Below, piece after piece: positions 22,663 to 30,737 of a stretch of 41,351 nucleotides of DNA. The translations under genes and the position numbers were made by a program. Origin of the DNA: Oscillospiraceae bacterium (lineage in GTDB: Bacteria; Bacillota; Clostridia; Oscillospirales; Oscillospiraceae); assembly GCA_021771265.1 (NCBI GenBank), contig JAETPK010000010.1, positions 1 to 41,351 on the forward strand, in the 5' to 3' direction. The notes below the pieces were generated by a model, which was not told the DNA's origin, made no database searches, and saw only the letters and a list, made by a program, of their open reading frames with translations. The number at the start of each line of letters is the position of its first letter. The first letter of the stretch is position 1.

Positions 22663-23134
22663 GGGTCTTGTCCTTTTTGTCGTATTTGTCGTAGAACCAG
22701 AGGTAGTACGCGGCTCCCAGCAGGGTGCCGCACACCACGAAAATATCCGCCACGTTGAACACGGGATACTCCATGAACAGCAGGTTGAACATGTCCACCA
22801 CATAACCCAGCCGCACCCGGTCCACGATGTTTCCGACGCCGCCGGAGATGATCATGGCGCAGGCAGCCACCCCCAGGGGATGCCGCACCACCCGCCGCGC
22901 CAGCAGCACCGCCACTGCCGCCACGATGCAGCAGGTGACGGCCACCAGCAGCCAGCGCATGTCGGAAAAGCTGGACCAGGCGGCGCCGTAATTGTGGACG
23001 GTCCGCAGCTCCACCAGGCCCGGCACCAGAGGCTGGGCCTGTCCCAGGGGGATATTGGCGGTGACATAGGCCTTCAGCCACTGGTCCAGGGCCAGGCCCC
23101 CGGCGGCCAGAAGGGCAATGAGGATCTCGCACAT
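22634..23134 (-). CDS. lspA: Lipoprotein signal peptidase LspA
   Basis: A 166-residue membrane aspartyl protease with four transmembrane segments that removes signal peptides from prolipoproteins (such as the BMP lipoprotein at 33578). Family motifs are present with small changes: LDQWLKAYV, HNYGAAWS, GGVGNIVDR with the first catalytic Asp and FNVADIF with the second. The start at 23134 follows AAGGAG; an ORF 23 codons longer has no such site. The hydrophilic lysine-rich tail overlaps the rluD-type start. Confidence 0.95.
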   Translation of the reverse strand: MCEILIALLAAGGLALDQWLKAYVTANIPLGQAQPLVPGLVELRTVHNYGAAWSSFSDMRWLLVAVTCCIVAAVAVLLARRVVRHPLGVAACAMIISGGVGNIVDRVRLGYVVDMFNLLFMEYPVFNVADIFVVCGTLLGAAYYLWFYDKYDKKDKTHGGSDAPTE

Positions 23135-23243
23135 GGATGGATTCTCCTTGTTTTTCAAATACTCTCGGTGTACAAAAGGCAGAATGCCTGCCAGCGAGGG
23201 CATTTTTTAGTTTACACGCATTTCCCCGGAAAATCAACCGCCC

Positions 23244-23933
23244 TCAGCCCAGCCAGTACAGCGTCCTGTTTTCATCGAAGGTCAGCCCCAGCTTTCTTTG
23301 CAGGGCCTCGGAGGCGGTGTTGCCCCGGCGCACGTGGCAGTAGGGGAATCGGCCCCGCTCCAGCTGCCGGGCGATGATGGCCGCCTCCAGCACCTCCGCC
23401 AGCCCCCGGCGGCGGAATTGGGGCAGCACCTCCAGCATGCCCATGGCTCCCTCCTGGTGGATGCCGGCGAAGCCCGCCAGCTCTCCGTCCACCAGTCCTC
23501 CCAGCATCCCCTCGGCGATGCGCTGGCGGATGTGGGATTCATAGGCACCGGGATTGTGATAGTTCTCCAGCACGAAGTCCATGTCCTCCAGGGTGAGGGG
23601 CCGGATGGACACGCCGGGCCGGGCCGGGACCCGGGGCGGCTCCTTTCGCAGATAGTACGCCTGGGAAAAATCCATGACCGCCCAATCCGGGTGCGCCGCC
23701 GCCAGGTGCTCCTTCAGCTCACCGCTGTCCGTCAGCACCAGGCCGGGGCCGTTGAGCGCAGGCAGGTCCGCGGGCACCCGGCCGCCGGTATAGGTGATGC
23801 GGTAGCGCTCATCCCACAGCGCCAGGCCCGCCTTGTCCATCCAGCACACCTGCGCGCCCCGCTGGTAAAAATCCAGCAGATATCCATATCCAAAGGCATC
23901 CCGGGACACCCAGTCCCTCACTGTCTGTTCCAT
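23244..23933 (-). CDS. GNAT-family N-acetyltransferase
   Basis: A 229-residue protein. The C-terminal half (about 110-229) is a GNAT domain with the acetyl-CoA loop VLPQFRRRGLAEVL and the partner segment HVRRGNTASEALQRKLG; the N-terminal half resembles FR47-like two-domain acetyltransferases. The substrate is unknown. AGGAGA supports the start at 23933 over a longer reading 12 codons upstream. It stands alone ahead of lspA with about 110 nt between. Confidence 0.85.
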   Translation of the reverse strand: MEQTVRDWVSRDAFGYGYLLDFYQRGAQVCWMDKAGLALWDERYRITYTGGRVPADLPALNGPGLVLTDSGELKEHLAAAHPDWAVMDFSQAYYLRKEPPRVPARPGVSIRPLTLEDMDFVLENYHNPGAYESHIRQRIAEGMLGGLVDGELAGFAGIHQEGAMGMLEVLPQFRRRGLAEVLEAAIIARQLERGRFPYCHVRRGNTASEALQRKLGLTFDENRTLYWLG

Positions 23934-24057
23934 GTGTGACTCTCCTGTTCTTTTAATTGCGTTCAACAACGTATCACATCTTTTCGCCCTTGTCCAGTCC
24001 CCCGCCTCTGTCAGTTTTGTTTAGTTTTCTTGTTCATTTCTGTTGCTTTCTGTCAGA

Positions 24058-24086
24058 TTGACGCAAAAATCGAACTGTGATACAAT
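24058..24086 (+). promoter_or_regulatory. Promoter of the PNP-deaminase operon
   Basis: TTGACG (24058-24063), a 17-nt spacer and TACAAT (24081-24086). It leaves a leader of about 65 nt that is GC-rich; no riboswitch was recognised in it. Confidence 0.8.
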
Positions 24087-24156
24087 ACTGAAAGCTGCGG
24101 CGGCCGCCTTTCCGGCCGGACGCCGCTTTACGAAAACAGCAGGAGGTATCCGCGTC

Positions 24157-24978
24157 ATGCCCTACACGTATGAATATTTTCAAAAGAGCGTCGATTTCCT
24201 GAAAGAAAAGGTGGACTTCACGCCGGAGATCGCCATCATCCTGGGTTCCTGCCTGGGCCCCTTCGCCCAGGAGATTGAAAATCCCGTGGTGGTGGATTAC
24301 AAGGACATCCCCAATTTCCTGGTGTCCACCGTGGCCTCCCACGCCGGCAAGCTCATCTTCGGCACCATCTGCGGCCGCAAGGTGGTGTGCATGTCCGGCC
24401 GCTTCCACTCCTATGAGGGCTATGATTTCGAGCAGCTGGTCATCCCCATCCGGGTATTCAAGCTGCTGGGCGTCAAGGCCACCATTCTCACCAACGCCGC
24501 CGGCGCCGTCAACACCGGCTATCGCCCCGGCGATGTGATGATCATCTCCGATCACATCAAGCTCAACGGCAGCAGTCCCCTCCGGGGCCCCAATGTGGAC
24601 GAGTTCGGTCCCCGCTTCTTCGATGTCTCCCGGATGTACACGCCGGAGCTGCGGAAGATTGCCCTGGACTGCGCCGCAGGCACCGGCATCCGGGTCCACG
24701 AGGGCGTGTATATGTTCTTCACCGGCCCTCAGTTTGAGACCCCCGCTGAGATCCGGGCCGCCCGCGTCCTGGGCGCCGATGCCGTGGGCATGTCCACCGT
24801 CACCGAGGCCTTGACCGCCGCCCACTGCGGCATGCCCCTGCTGGCCCTGTCCGTCATGACCAACATGGCCGCCGGCGTGCTGGACCGCCCCCTGACCACC
24901 ACGGAGGTGGACGAGACCTCCAAGGTCATCGCCGGTCCCTTCAGCGACTATATGAAGAAGATCGTCGCCGCCATCTGA
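24157..24978 (+). CDS. Purine nucleoside phosphorylase (trimeric PNP type)
   Basis: A 273-residue enzyme of the low-molecular-mass PNP/MTA phosphorylase family: it cleaves purine nucleosides with phosphate to base plus ribose-1-phosphate. Marks: ILGSCLGPFA phosphate loop, GRFHSYEGYD, TNAAGAVN, SDHIKLNG, and EGVYMFFTGPQFETPAEIRA with the conserved Glu and Met in AVGMSTVTEA. In the nucleoside-specific family the last loop has Asn (VMTNMAAG), also present, fitting inosine/guanosine preference. The start at 24157 follows AGGAGG. It is co-transcribed with the deaminase 28 nt downstream. Confidence 0.93.
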   Translation: MPYTYEYFQKSVDFLKEKVDFTPEIAIILGSCLGPFAQEIENPVVVDYKDIPNFLVSTVASHAGKLIFGTICGRKVVCMSGRFHSYEGYDFEQLVIPIRVFKLLGVKATILTNAAGAVNTGYRPGDVMIISDHIKLNGSSPLRGPNVDEFGPRFFDVSRMYTPELRKIALDCAAGTGIRVHEGVYMFFTGPQFETPAEIRAARVLGADAVGMSTVTEALTAAHCGMPLLALSVMTNMAAGVLDRPLTTTEVDETSKVIAGPFSDYMKKIVAAI

Positions 24979-25006
24979 TATTCCATCGAGAAAGAAGGAA
25001 CCTTCC

Positions 25007-26305
25007 GTGAAACTGCTTTTGAAAAACTGTGACATCCTGGCCGCTGACGGCGATGGCTACCGCTGGCTGAAAAACGCATATCTCGGCATCGACGGCAGCG
25101 TCATCGACTATATTGGGGAAAGCCGCCCCCAGGCGGACTATGACCGGGAAAAGGACATGTCCAGCCGCCTGCTGGCCCCCGGTCTCATCAACTGCCACGG
25201 CCACACCGCCATGACGCTGCTGCGGGGCATAGGCAGCGACCTGCCGCTGCAGGAATGGCTGTTTGAAAAAATGATGCCCATCGAGGACCGGTTCACCGCC
25301 CAGGATATCCAGGTGGGCAATGCCCTGGCCCTGCTGGAGATGATCTCCACCGGCACCACCAGCTATTCCGATATGTACTTTCACGCGGACACCGCTGTGG
25401 AAAACGCCATGGCGGCGGGCATCAAGGCCAACCTCTGCCGACCCAACCAGTGCTTCAATCAAGGCGAGACCTACGCCCAGAACACCCGGGCCAGGGAGTC
25501 CATCCAGCTGTTCAAGGACTGCAACGGCATGGCCGACGGCCGCATCCGCATCGACTTCGCCATCCACGCCGAATACACCAACTTCCCCCACATTGTGGAG
25601 GCCTACAGCGCCGACTGCAAGGCCCTGGGAGGCCGGATGCACATCCACCTGTCGGAGACAAAGAAGGAGCATGACGAGTGCGTGGCCAAATACGGCAAGA
25701 CCCCGGCCCGCTGGTTTTACGATCTGGGCACCTTTGACTCCCCCACCTATGCCGCCCACTGCGTCTGGGTGACGGAGGAGGACATGGCCCTCATGAAGGA
25801 AAAGGGCGTCAGCCCCGTCCACAACCCCACCAGCAACATGAAGCTGGGCAGCGGCTTCGCTCCCATTCCCCGGATGCTGGAGCTGGGGCTGAACGTGGCC
25901 CTGGGCACCGATGGCGCCGCCAGCAACAACAACCTCAACATGATGGAGGAGATGCATCTGGCCGCCGTGCTCCACAACGGCTTCACCCAGGATCCCACCC
26001 TCATGAAGCCCGCCCAGGTGCTGAATATGGCCACCCGCAACGGCGCCAGGCTCCAGGGCCGCAGCGACACCGGCTCCCTGGAGGTAGGCAAAAAAGCGGA
26101 CATCATCGCCATCGACCTGACCCGCCCGCACCTATGCCCCAATATCGATCCTTTGGCTCTCATGACCTACTCCGCCCAGGGCGGCGACGTGGCCATGACC
26201 ATGGTGGACGGCCGCATCCTCTACGAAAACGGCGAATTTTTGACGCTGGACTCCGACAGAATTCTCCATGCCGCCAAGGCCTGTGCCGATCGCCTGTACC
26301 ACTGA
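25007..26305 (+). CDS. Amidohydrolase, 5'-methylthioadenosine/SAH deaminase type
   Basis: A 432-residue metal-dependent deaminase of the MtaD/SAHD branch of the amidohydrolase superfamily. Metal ligands are in INCHGHTAMTLLRG, HIHLSETKKEH and AAHCVW, and the late GTDGAASNNNLNMMEEM is the deaminase signature. The expected reaction is removal of the 6-amino group of MTA, SAH, adenosine or 5'-deoxyadenosine, making inosine-type products for PNP upstream. The start is GTG at 25007 with AAGGAA upstream. The exact nucleoside preference needs assay. Confidence 0.88.
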   Translation: MKLLLKNCDILAADGDGYRWLKNAYLGIDGSVIDYIGESRPQADYDREKDMSSRLLAPGLINCHGHTAMTLLRGIGSDLPLQEWLFEKMMPIEDRFTAQDIQVGNALALLEMISTGTTSYSDMYFHADTAVENAMAAGIKANLCRPNQCFNQGETYAQNTRARESIQLFKDCNGMADGRIRIDFAIHAEYTNFPHIVEAYSADCKALGGRMHIHLSETKKEHDECVAKYGKTPARWFYDLGTFDSPTYAAHCVWVTEEDMALMKEKGVSPVHNPTSNMKLGSGFAPIPRMLELGLNVALGTDGAASNNNLNMMEEMHLAAVLHNGFTQDPTLMKPAQVLNMATRNGARLQGRSDTGSLEVGKKADIIAIDLTRPHLCPNIDPLALMTYSAQGGDVAMTMVDGRILYENGEFLTLDSDRILHAAKACADRLYH

Positions 26306-26310
26306 ACGCT

Positions 26311-26344
26311 AAAAAGGTCTCCGGAAGCTTCCGGAGACCTTTTT
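26311..26344. terminator. Bidirectional terminator
   Basis: A perfect 34-bp palindrome: A5, then GGTCTCCGG and its complement around AAGCTT, then T5. It sits between the convergent deaminase (+) and DeoR (-) genes and should end both transcripts. Confidence 0.92.
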
Positions 26345-26345
26345 C

Positions 26346-27113
26346 TCATTCGTTGGAGCCATCCAGCACCTTTACCTTATTTTCAGCAAGCAGTTTCCGC
26401 CACTCCCGGTCCAAAGGCCGGTCCGTGATGACGTAGTCCAGCTGGTCCAGACCGCAGACGGTGATGAAGCCGGATTTGCCGAACTTCGTGTGGTCCGCCA
26501 ACAGATACACGCTGTCGGCGTTTTCAATGACGGTCTGGCGGACGTTGGCGATGGTCTCATAGGCGTCGTTGACGCCCCGCAGGGGGTCGATGGCCCGGCA
26601 AGACAAAAAGGCCTTGTCCACGCAGTGCTGCTGGAGGTAGCGCACGGTCTCCAGGCCGGAAAAGCCCTCTATGCCGCCGTGATACGTGCCGCCGGTGCAC
26701 ACCAGCTGGATATTGTAGCAGCCGGACAGCTGGCCGATGACCCGGTAGGAGTTGGTGACCACTGTCAAGGGCATCTGACGGATCTCATCGCACAAGGCCA
26801 GGGCTGTGGTGGAGTGATCGATAAAAATACAGTCGTTGGGATAGATCTGAGACACCGCCCGCCGGCAGATGGCCTTTTTCTCGTCCACAAACAGCTCGCT
26901 TTTTACCGTGTTGGGCACCAGGGTCGTCTTGCGGTCCTTCACCATGGCGCCGCCGTAGGACCGCAGGAGGAAGCCCTCCTTCTCCAGGACCTCAAAATCC
27001 CGGCGGATGGTCTGACCGCTGACCTGGAACCGCCGCGCCATCTCCAAAACGGAGGCACTTTTGTGCTCCAGCATATATTTTTTCAGTTCTTCTCTTCTCT
27101 GGGCTGTCATCAT
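26346..27113 (-). CDS. DeoR-family transcriptional regulator
   Basis: A 255-residue regulator. Residues about 6-60 form the DeoR helix-turn-helix (REELKKYMLEHKSASVLEMA ... VSGQTIRRDFEVLEKEGFL), followed by a sugar-phosphate-sensing DeoR C-terminal domain (about 75-235; FIDHSTTALALCDEI, VVTNSYRVI, TGGTYHGG, LLADHTKFG). Such regulators usually sense a phosphorylated sugar. In this setting ribose-1-phosphate, deoxyribose phosphate or methylthioribose-type phosphates are candidates. It is divergent from the alcohol dehydrogenase gene and flanked by nucleoside genes, so it is the likely local regulator. Confidence 0.92.
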   Translation of the reverse strand: MMTAQRREELKKYMLEHKSASVLEMARRFQVSGQTIRRDFEVLEKEGFLLRSYGGAMVKDRKTTLVPNTVKSELFVDEKKAICRRAVSQIYPNDCIFIDHSTTALALCDEIRQMPLTVVTNSYRVIGQLSGCYNIQLVCTGGTYHGGIEGFSGLETVRYLQQHCVDKAFLSCRAIDPLRGVNDAYETIANVRQTVIENADSVYLLADHTKFGKSGFITVCGLDQLDYVITDRPLDREWRKLLAENKVKVLDGSNE

Positions 27114-27357
27114 AATGGCTCGGTTCCCCTTTTCCCGGCTTTTCGAAATATTCCACTTTTTTGGTTGTTGTTGTTTCTCTATTTCAAGTTTTTCTGAAAT
27201 TCGTGGAATTTTTCATCCTGTTTTTATCAGGAGCTCGCTCTTTTTCCCGCTCTCTTTTCGCGGTTTTTCTTCCTCATTATGGCATATGGCGCTTTTTTCG
27301 TCAACAAAAACTTCCGTATGCTTTAGCAGAGCAGCTTCCAGCTAGCGGATTCTTTTG
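27114..27357. promoter_or_regulatory. T-rich divergent regulatory region
   Basis: The gap between the deoR-type and alcohol dehydrogenase genes is unusually T-rich on the plus strand. It contains an ATTCCAC ... GTGGAAT inverted pair (around 27149 and 27205, about 50 bp apart) and a GTTGTTGTTGTTT stretch (27164-27176) that recurs at the alcohol dehydrogenase promoter and in the 33.3-kb divergent region. It probably holds the deoR promoter and operator sites; no gene is seen. Confidence 0.4.
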
Positions 27358-27386
27358 TTGACTGTTGTTGTTTTTTGTGATAGTAT
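27358..27386 (+). promoter_or_regulatory. Promoter of the alcohol dehydrogenase gene
   Basis: TTGACT (27358-27363), a 17-nt spacer and TAGTAT (27381-27386). The spacer begins with GTTGTTGTTTTTTG, the candidate operator motif described for this region. Confidence 0.7.
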
Positions 27387-27462
27387 CGAAAAGAACTTTA
27401 TTCCGCCGGCAGGCGGGAAACAAAAAACGCTGCGGCGCAGCGGGAAGGGTCGGTTCAAACCT

Positions 27463-28626
27463 ATGAAAAATTTCACCTATTCCATTTCTACGGTGGTCCA
27501 TTTCGGCAAAGGCCAGATCAGCAAGCTGGGCGGTGAGATCGCCAGCCGCGCCAGCCGGGTGCTGGTGGTCTACGGCGGCGGCAGCATTAAGCGCAACGGC
27601 GTGTATGACGGCGCGGTGTCTCAGCTGAAGGAGCACGGCATCGAATGGGTCGAGCTGGGCGGCGTGGAGCCCAATCCCCGCATCACCACCGTCCGCAGGG
27701 GCGTGGAGCTGTGCCGCCAGAATCAGCTGGACGGCGTGCTGGCCCTGGGCGGCGGCAGCGTCATCGACTGCTCCAAGGCCATTGCCGCCGGCGCCTGCTA
27801 TGACGGCGATCCCTGGGATTTTCCCGCCGGCAAGGCTGTGCCGGAAAAGGCCCTGCCCATCTTTACCGTGCTGACCATGGCCGCCACCGGCTCCGAGATG
27901 GACAACATCGCCGTCATCTCCGACATGGACAGCAACGAAAAGCTGGCCTTCGGCGCTCCCGCCTGTCTGCCCTCCGTGTCCATTCTGGACCCCACATACA
28001 CCTGCTCTCTGCCCGCCTCCCAGACGGCGGCCGGCACGGCGGACATCATGTCCCACACTTTTGAAAATTATTTCAGCCCCATTGAGACCTCCTATCTGGC
28101 GGACAGCATGGCGGAGGCCATCTTGAAGGCCTGCATCCACTACGGCCCCAAAGCTCTGGAAACGCCCGACGACTACGAGGCCCGGGCCAACCTCATGTGG
28201 TGCGCCTCCTGGGCCATCAACGGCTTTTTGGATATGGGCAAGCCCGTGGCCTGGAGCGTCCACGCCATCGAGCACGAGCTTTCCGCCTTCTACGACATCA
28301 CCCATGGCGTGGGCCTGGCCATCCTGACCCCCAACTGGATGCGCTATGTCCTCAATGACCAGACGGAACACCGCTTCGCCGCCTACGGCGTCAATGTCTG
28401 GGGTCTGGACCCCCAGCTGCCCCAGCGGGAGCTGGCGGAGACCGCCATTGACAAGACCCGGGCGTTCTTCAATTCCCTGGGCCTGCCCACCACGCTGCGG
28501 GAGGTGGGCATCGACGGGGAGAAGCTTCCCCTCATGGCCAAAAAGGCCCGCACCGCCAACTTTGACCGCACCTTCGTCCCCCTCAGCGAGGAGGATATCC
28601 TGAACATTTTGAAGATGAGCCTGTAA
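27463..28626 (+). CDS. Iron-containing alcohol dehydrogenase
   Basis: A 387-residue group III (iron-dependent) alcohol dehydrogenase, closest in style to butanol/BDH-type enzymes (YSISTVVHFGKGQI start). NAD(P) loop: LALGGGSVIDCSKAIAAG; metal ligands in the AGTADIMSHTFENYF and HAIEHELSAFYDITHG blocks. It would interconvert an aldehyde and an alcohol with NAD(P)H. The start at 27463 gives the standard N-terminus; the ribosome site (GGGAAGGG) is weak and distant. Position beside a DeoR regulator and opposite a methylthioribose-kinase operon suggests it reduces an aldehyde made from nucleoside sugars. Confidence 0.9.
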   Translation: MKNFTYSISTVVHFGKGQISKLGGEIASRASRVLVVYGGGSIKRNGVYDGAVSQLKEHGIEWVELGGVEPNPRITTVRRGVELCRQNQLDGVLALGGGSVIDCSKAIAAGACYDGDPWDFPAGKAVPEKALPIFTVLTMAATGSEMDNIAVISDMDSNEKLAFGAPACLPSVSILDPTYTCSLPASQTAAGTADIMSHTFENYFSPIETSYLADSMAEAILKACIHYGPKALETPDDYEARANLMWCASWAINGFLDMGKPVAWSVHAIEHELSAFYDITHGVGLAILTPNWMRYVLNDQTEHRFAAYGVNVWGLDPQLPQRELAETAIDKTRAFFNSLGLPTTLREVGIDGEKLPLMAKKARTANFDRTFVPLSEEDILNILKMSL

Positions 28627-28642
28627 ATACCGTTCCATCACA

Positions 28643-28684
28643 CCAAAAGCACCCGGTCTCTTTCAGAAGGCCGGGTGCTTTTGG
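28643..28684. terminator. Bidirectional terminator
   Basis: A 14-bp stem CCAAAAGCACCCGG/CCGGGTGCTTTTGG with a 14-nt loop. It separates the convergent alcohol dehydrogenase gene from the end of the nucleoside operon on the minus strand. Confidence 0.85.
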
Positions 28685-28694
28685 CGTCTTGGCT

Positions 28695-28925
28695 TTAAAG
28701 GTCCCCGCGGATGCCCTTGATGATCTGGTCGGTCAGATAGTCCACCTTGTCCTCCCGGACCCGCACATAGCGGATGTTCTTCTCCGCCGCGGTCTCCGGC
28801 TGATAGAAGCCGTGGCCGGTAACGACGCCCAGCACCTCCACCTCCGGGGACCGCAGGGCATAGGCCAACGCCAGCAGGTTATCGGCATCTCCGTCCATAT
28901 CCAGGATCAATTTTCGCCGCTCCAT
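28695..28925 (-). CDS. Miniature nucleoside-hydrolase-like protein
   Basis: A 76-residue protein whose first 36 residues match the start of inosine-uridine nucleoside hydrolases: KLILDMDGDADNLLALAYAL, then EVEVLGVVTG. The calcium-binding Asp cluster is DMDGDADN (Asp9, 11, 15 kept; the last Asp is Asn16). After that it shortcuts to a helical end; about 240 residues of a normal hydrolase are absent. It has a good AAAGGAG site 10 nt upstream, so it appears to be translated. It is the last gene of the operon after adenine deaminase. It could be a decayed remnant or a small regulatory/partner protein. Confidence 0.6.
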   Translation of the reverse strand: MERRKLILDMDGDADNLLALAYALRSPEVEVLGVVTGHGFYQPETAAEKNIRYVRVREDKVDYLTDQIIKGIRGDL

Positions 28926-28956
28926 ATGTATTTCGGCTCCTTTCGTGTTCTCAGGC

Positions 28957-30717
28957 TCATGAGCCCGCCAGCAGGGGGATTAGTTTATGCCGCAGGACAT
29001 CCACCAATCCCAGGTCCGTGATGCCCAGCTCCGGCACGGTGGGCAGGGAGATGAAGCTCAGAGTCATGAAGGGCGCCGGCAGCGTACAGCCGGTCTCTTT
29101 CGCCGCCAGGTTCATCCCATCCAGCAGGCGCATGACCTCCGCCGCCGGTTCCTCGCTCATAAGGCCGCCGATGGGCAGCGGCATGGAGTTTACGATCCTG
29201 CCGTCCAGCGCCACGGCAAAGCCGCCGTGGAGCCGGGCCACCTCGCCCACCGTCAGCGCCATGTCCGCGTCTGCGCAGCCCACCACCACGATATTGTGGT
29301 GGTCGTGAGACATGGAATACGCCATGGCGCCCCGCTTGATGGTAAAGCCCTTCACAAAGCCAAGGCCCACGCCGCCGGTCTTGCCATAGCGCTCCACCAC
29401 CGCCAGCTTGGCGATATCCTGGGTGCCGTCCGGCTGGATGGCGCCGTCCGCCACGGGGAGCCGGGCAGTGATCCACCGATTGATGATCTGCTGGTCGATC
29501 AGCTCAATGACGTTGACGCAGGCTGTTTCACCCTCGCCGGAGATGTGGAACGACTCTGCCGTAATGGGGTTTTTCAGGTGCACCGTGTCCTTGATCCAGT
29601 CGGGATAGGTCTGGACCTGGCACAGCTCCACCATCTCGCCGTCCTTCGCCACCACTTTCCCTTCAAACAGCACCATGGAGGGCTGCACATCCTCCATGGA
29701 GGGGCTGAGAATGATATCCGCCAGACGGCCCGGGGTGATGGAGCCGATCTCATCCTCGATCCGGAAGTGGCGCGCGGCATTGATGGTGGCCATCTGAATG
29801 GCGGACATACTGTCTATGCCCAGTTGGATGCTGCGGTTCACATTGTAGTTGATGTGTCCCTCCTCCAGGATCTCCGTGGCGTGCTTGTCATCCGTGCAGA
29901 AGCACAGGTTCTCGCAGCTGAGTCCCATATCCAGGACACCCTTCATCAAGGCGTCCACATTTCGCTCCGTGCTGCCCTCCCGGACCAGCACCCGCATCCC
30001 CAGGCGCAGCCGGGCCAGCAGCTCTTCCGGCTCCACACACTCATGGTCGTCGGAAATGCCGGAGGAAGCATAGACGTTCAGCTCCTGACCCATGCGGCCG
30101 ATGGCGTGGCCGTTGGCGATCTTGCGGCGGGCCAGGGTCCTTTGGATCTTTTCCAGATACTCGTCACGGACCATCAGGATCTTGGAGGGGTCCATCTCCC
30201 CCAGGGCAATGCTCTCCTGCCAGTCCATGATGCGCTCCACCTCTTCCACGCCCAGCACAGCGCCGTTGGTCTCCAGGCCCGGAGCCGTGGGCACACGGGA
30301 GGATACTTCGATCAGCATCCGGTAGGGCAGCCGCTCCAGACTGGTCAGCATGGCCCGCAGCCCCTCTTCCCCCGCCACATTGGCGATCTCCATCAGATCG
30401 GCGCACAGCGTGGTGGTGCCCTTAGGCACCACGATGTTGGCCAGAGCCTCGGGAGACAGCATGGTGGATTCAAAATGCATGTGGCTGTCAATGAAACCCG
30501 GCATGGCGTACTGCCCGCCGCAGTCAATGACAGTCTCCGCCCGCAGGCCGGCGCCAGGCTCGATGGAAACGATGCGCTTGCCCTTGATGTAAATATCGGT
30601 GGGGTACACTTCACCGGAAAACACGTTCACCAGCTTTACATTGCTTAGCTTCAGGTCGCAGGGAGACCGCCCCAGGCCGGTCTCGATGGTGGTCTTAATC
30701 TCCTCAAACGTCCGCAT
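28957..30717 (-). CDS. ade: Adenine deaminase
   Basis: A 586-residue metal-dependent amidohydrolase converting adenine to hypoxanthine and ammonia. It has the N-terminal PGFIDSHMHFESTM metal site, ANGHAIG, the SSGISDDHECVEPEE block and the C-terminal TIKRGAMAYSMSHDHHNIVVVG segment, all characteristic of Ade-type adenine deaminases. Length is normal. AAGGAG lies 6 nt upstream of the start. It lies 20 nt after the methylthioribose kinase gene in the same operon. It lets adenine released by the phosphorylases and hydrolases enter hypoxanthine salvage. Confidence 0.95.
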   Translation of the reverse strand: MRTFEEIKTTIETGLGRSPCDLKLSNVKLVNVFSGEVYPTDIYIKGKRIVSIEPGAGLRAETVIDCGGQYAMPGFIDSHMHFESTMLSPEALANIVVPKGTTTLCADLMEIANVAGEEGLRAMLTSLERLPYRMLIEVSSRVPTAPGLETNGAVLGVEEVERIMDWQESIALGEMDPSKILMVRDEYLEKIQRTLARRKIANGHAIGRMGQELNVYASSGISDDHECVEPEELLARLRLGMRVLVREGSTERNVDALMKGVLDMGLSCENLCFCTDDKHATEILEEGHINYNVNRSIQLGIDSMSAIQMATINAARHFRIEDEIGSITPGRLADIILSPSMEDVQPSMVLFEGKVVAKDGEMVELCQVQTYPDWIKDTVHLKNPITAESFHISGEGETACVNVIELIDQQIINRWITARLPVADGAIQPDGTQDIAKLAVVERYGKTGGVGLGFVKGFTIKRGAMAYSMSHDHHNIVVVGCADADMALTVGEVARLHGGFAVALDGRIVNSMPLPIGGLMSEEPAAEVMRLLDGMNLAAKETGCTLPAPFMTLSFISLPTVPELGITDLGLVDVLRHKLIPLLAGS

Positions 30718-30737
30718 GCTCCGCTCCTTCCCGCGCT

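Noticed and set aside
28987-30648. A 553-codon open frame on the plus strand
   Set aside because: It is the antisense shadow of adenine deaminase; rich in His/Gln low-complexity sequence.
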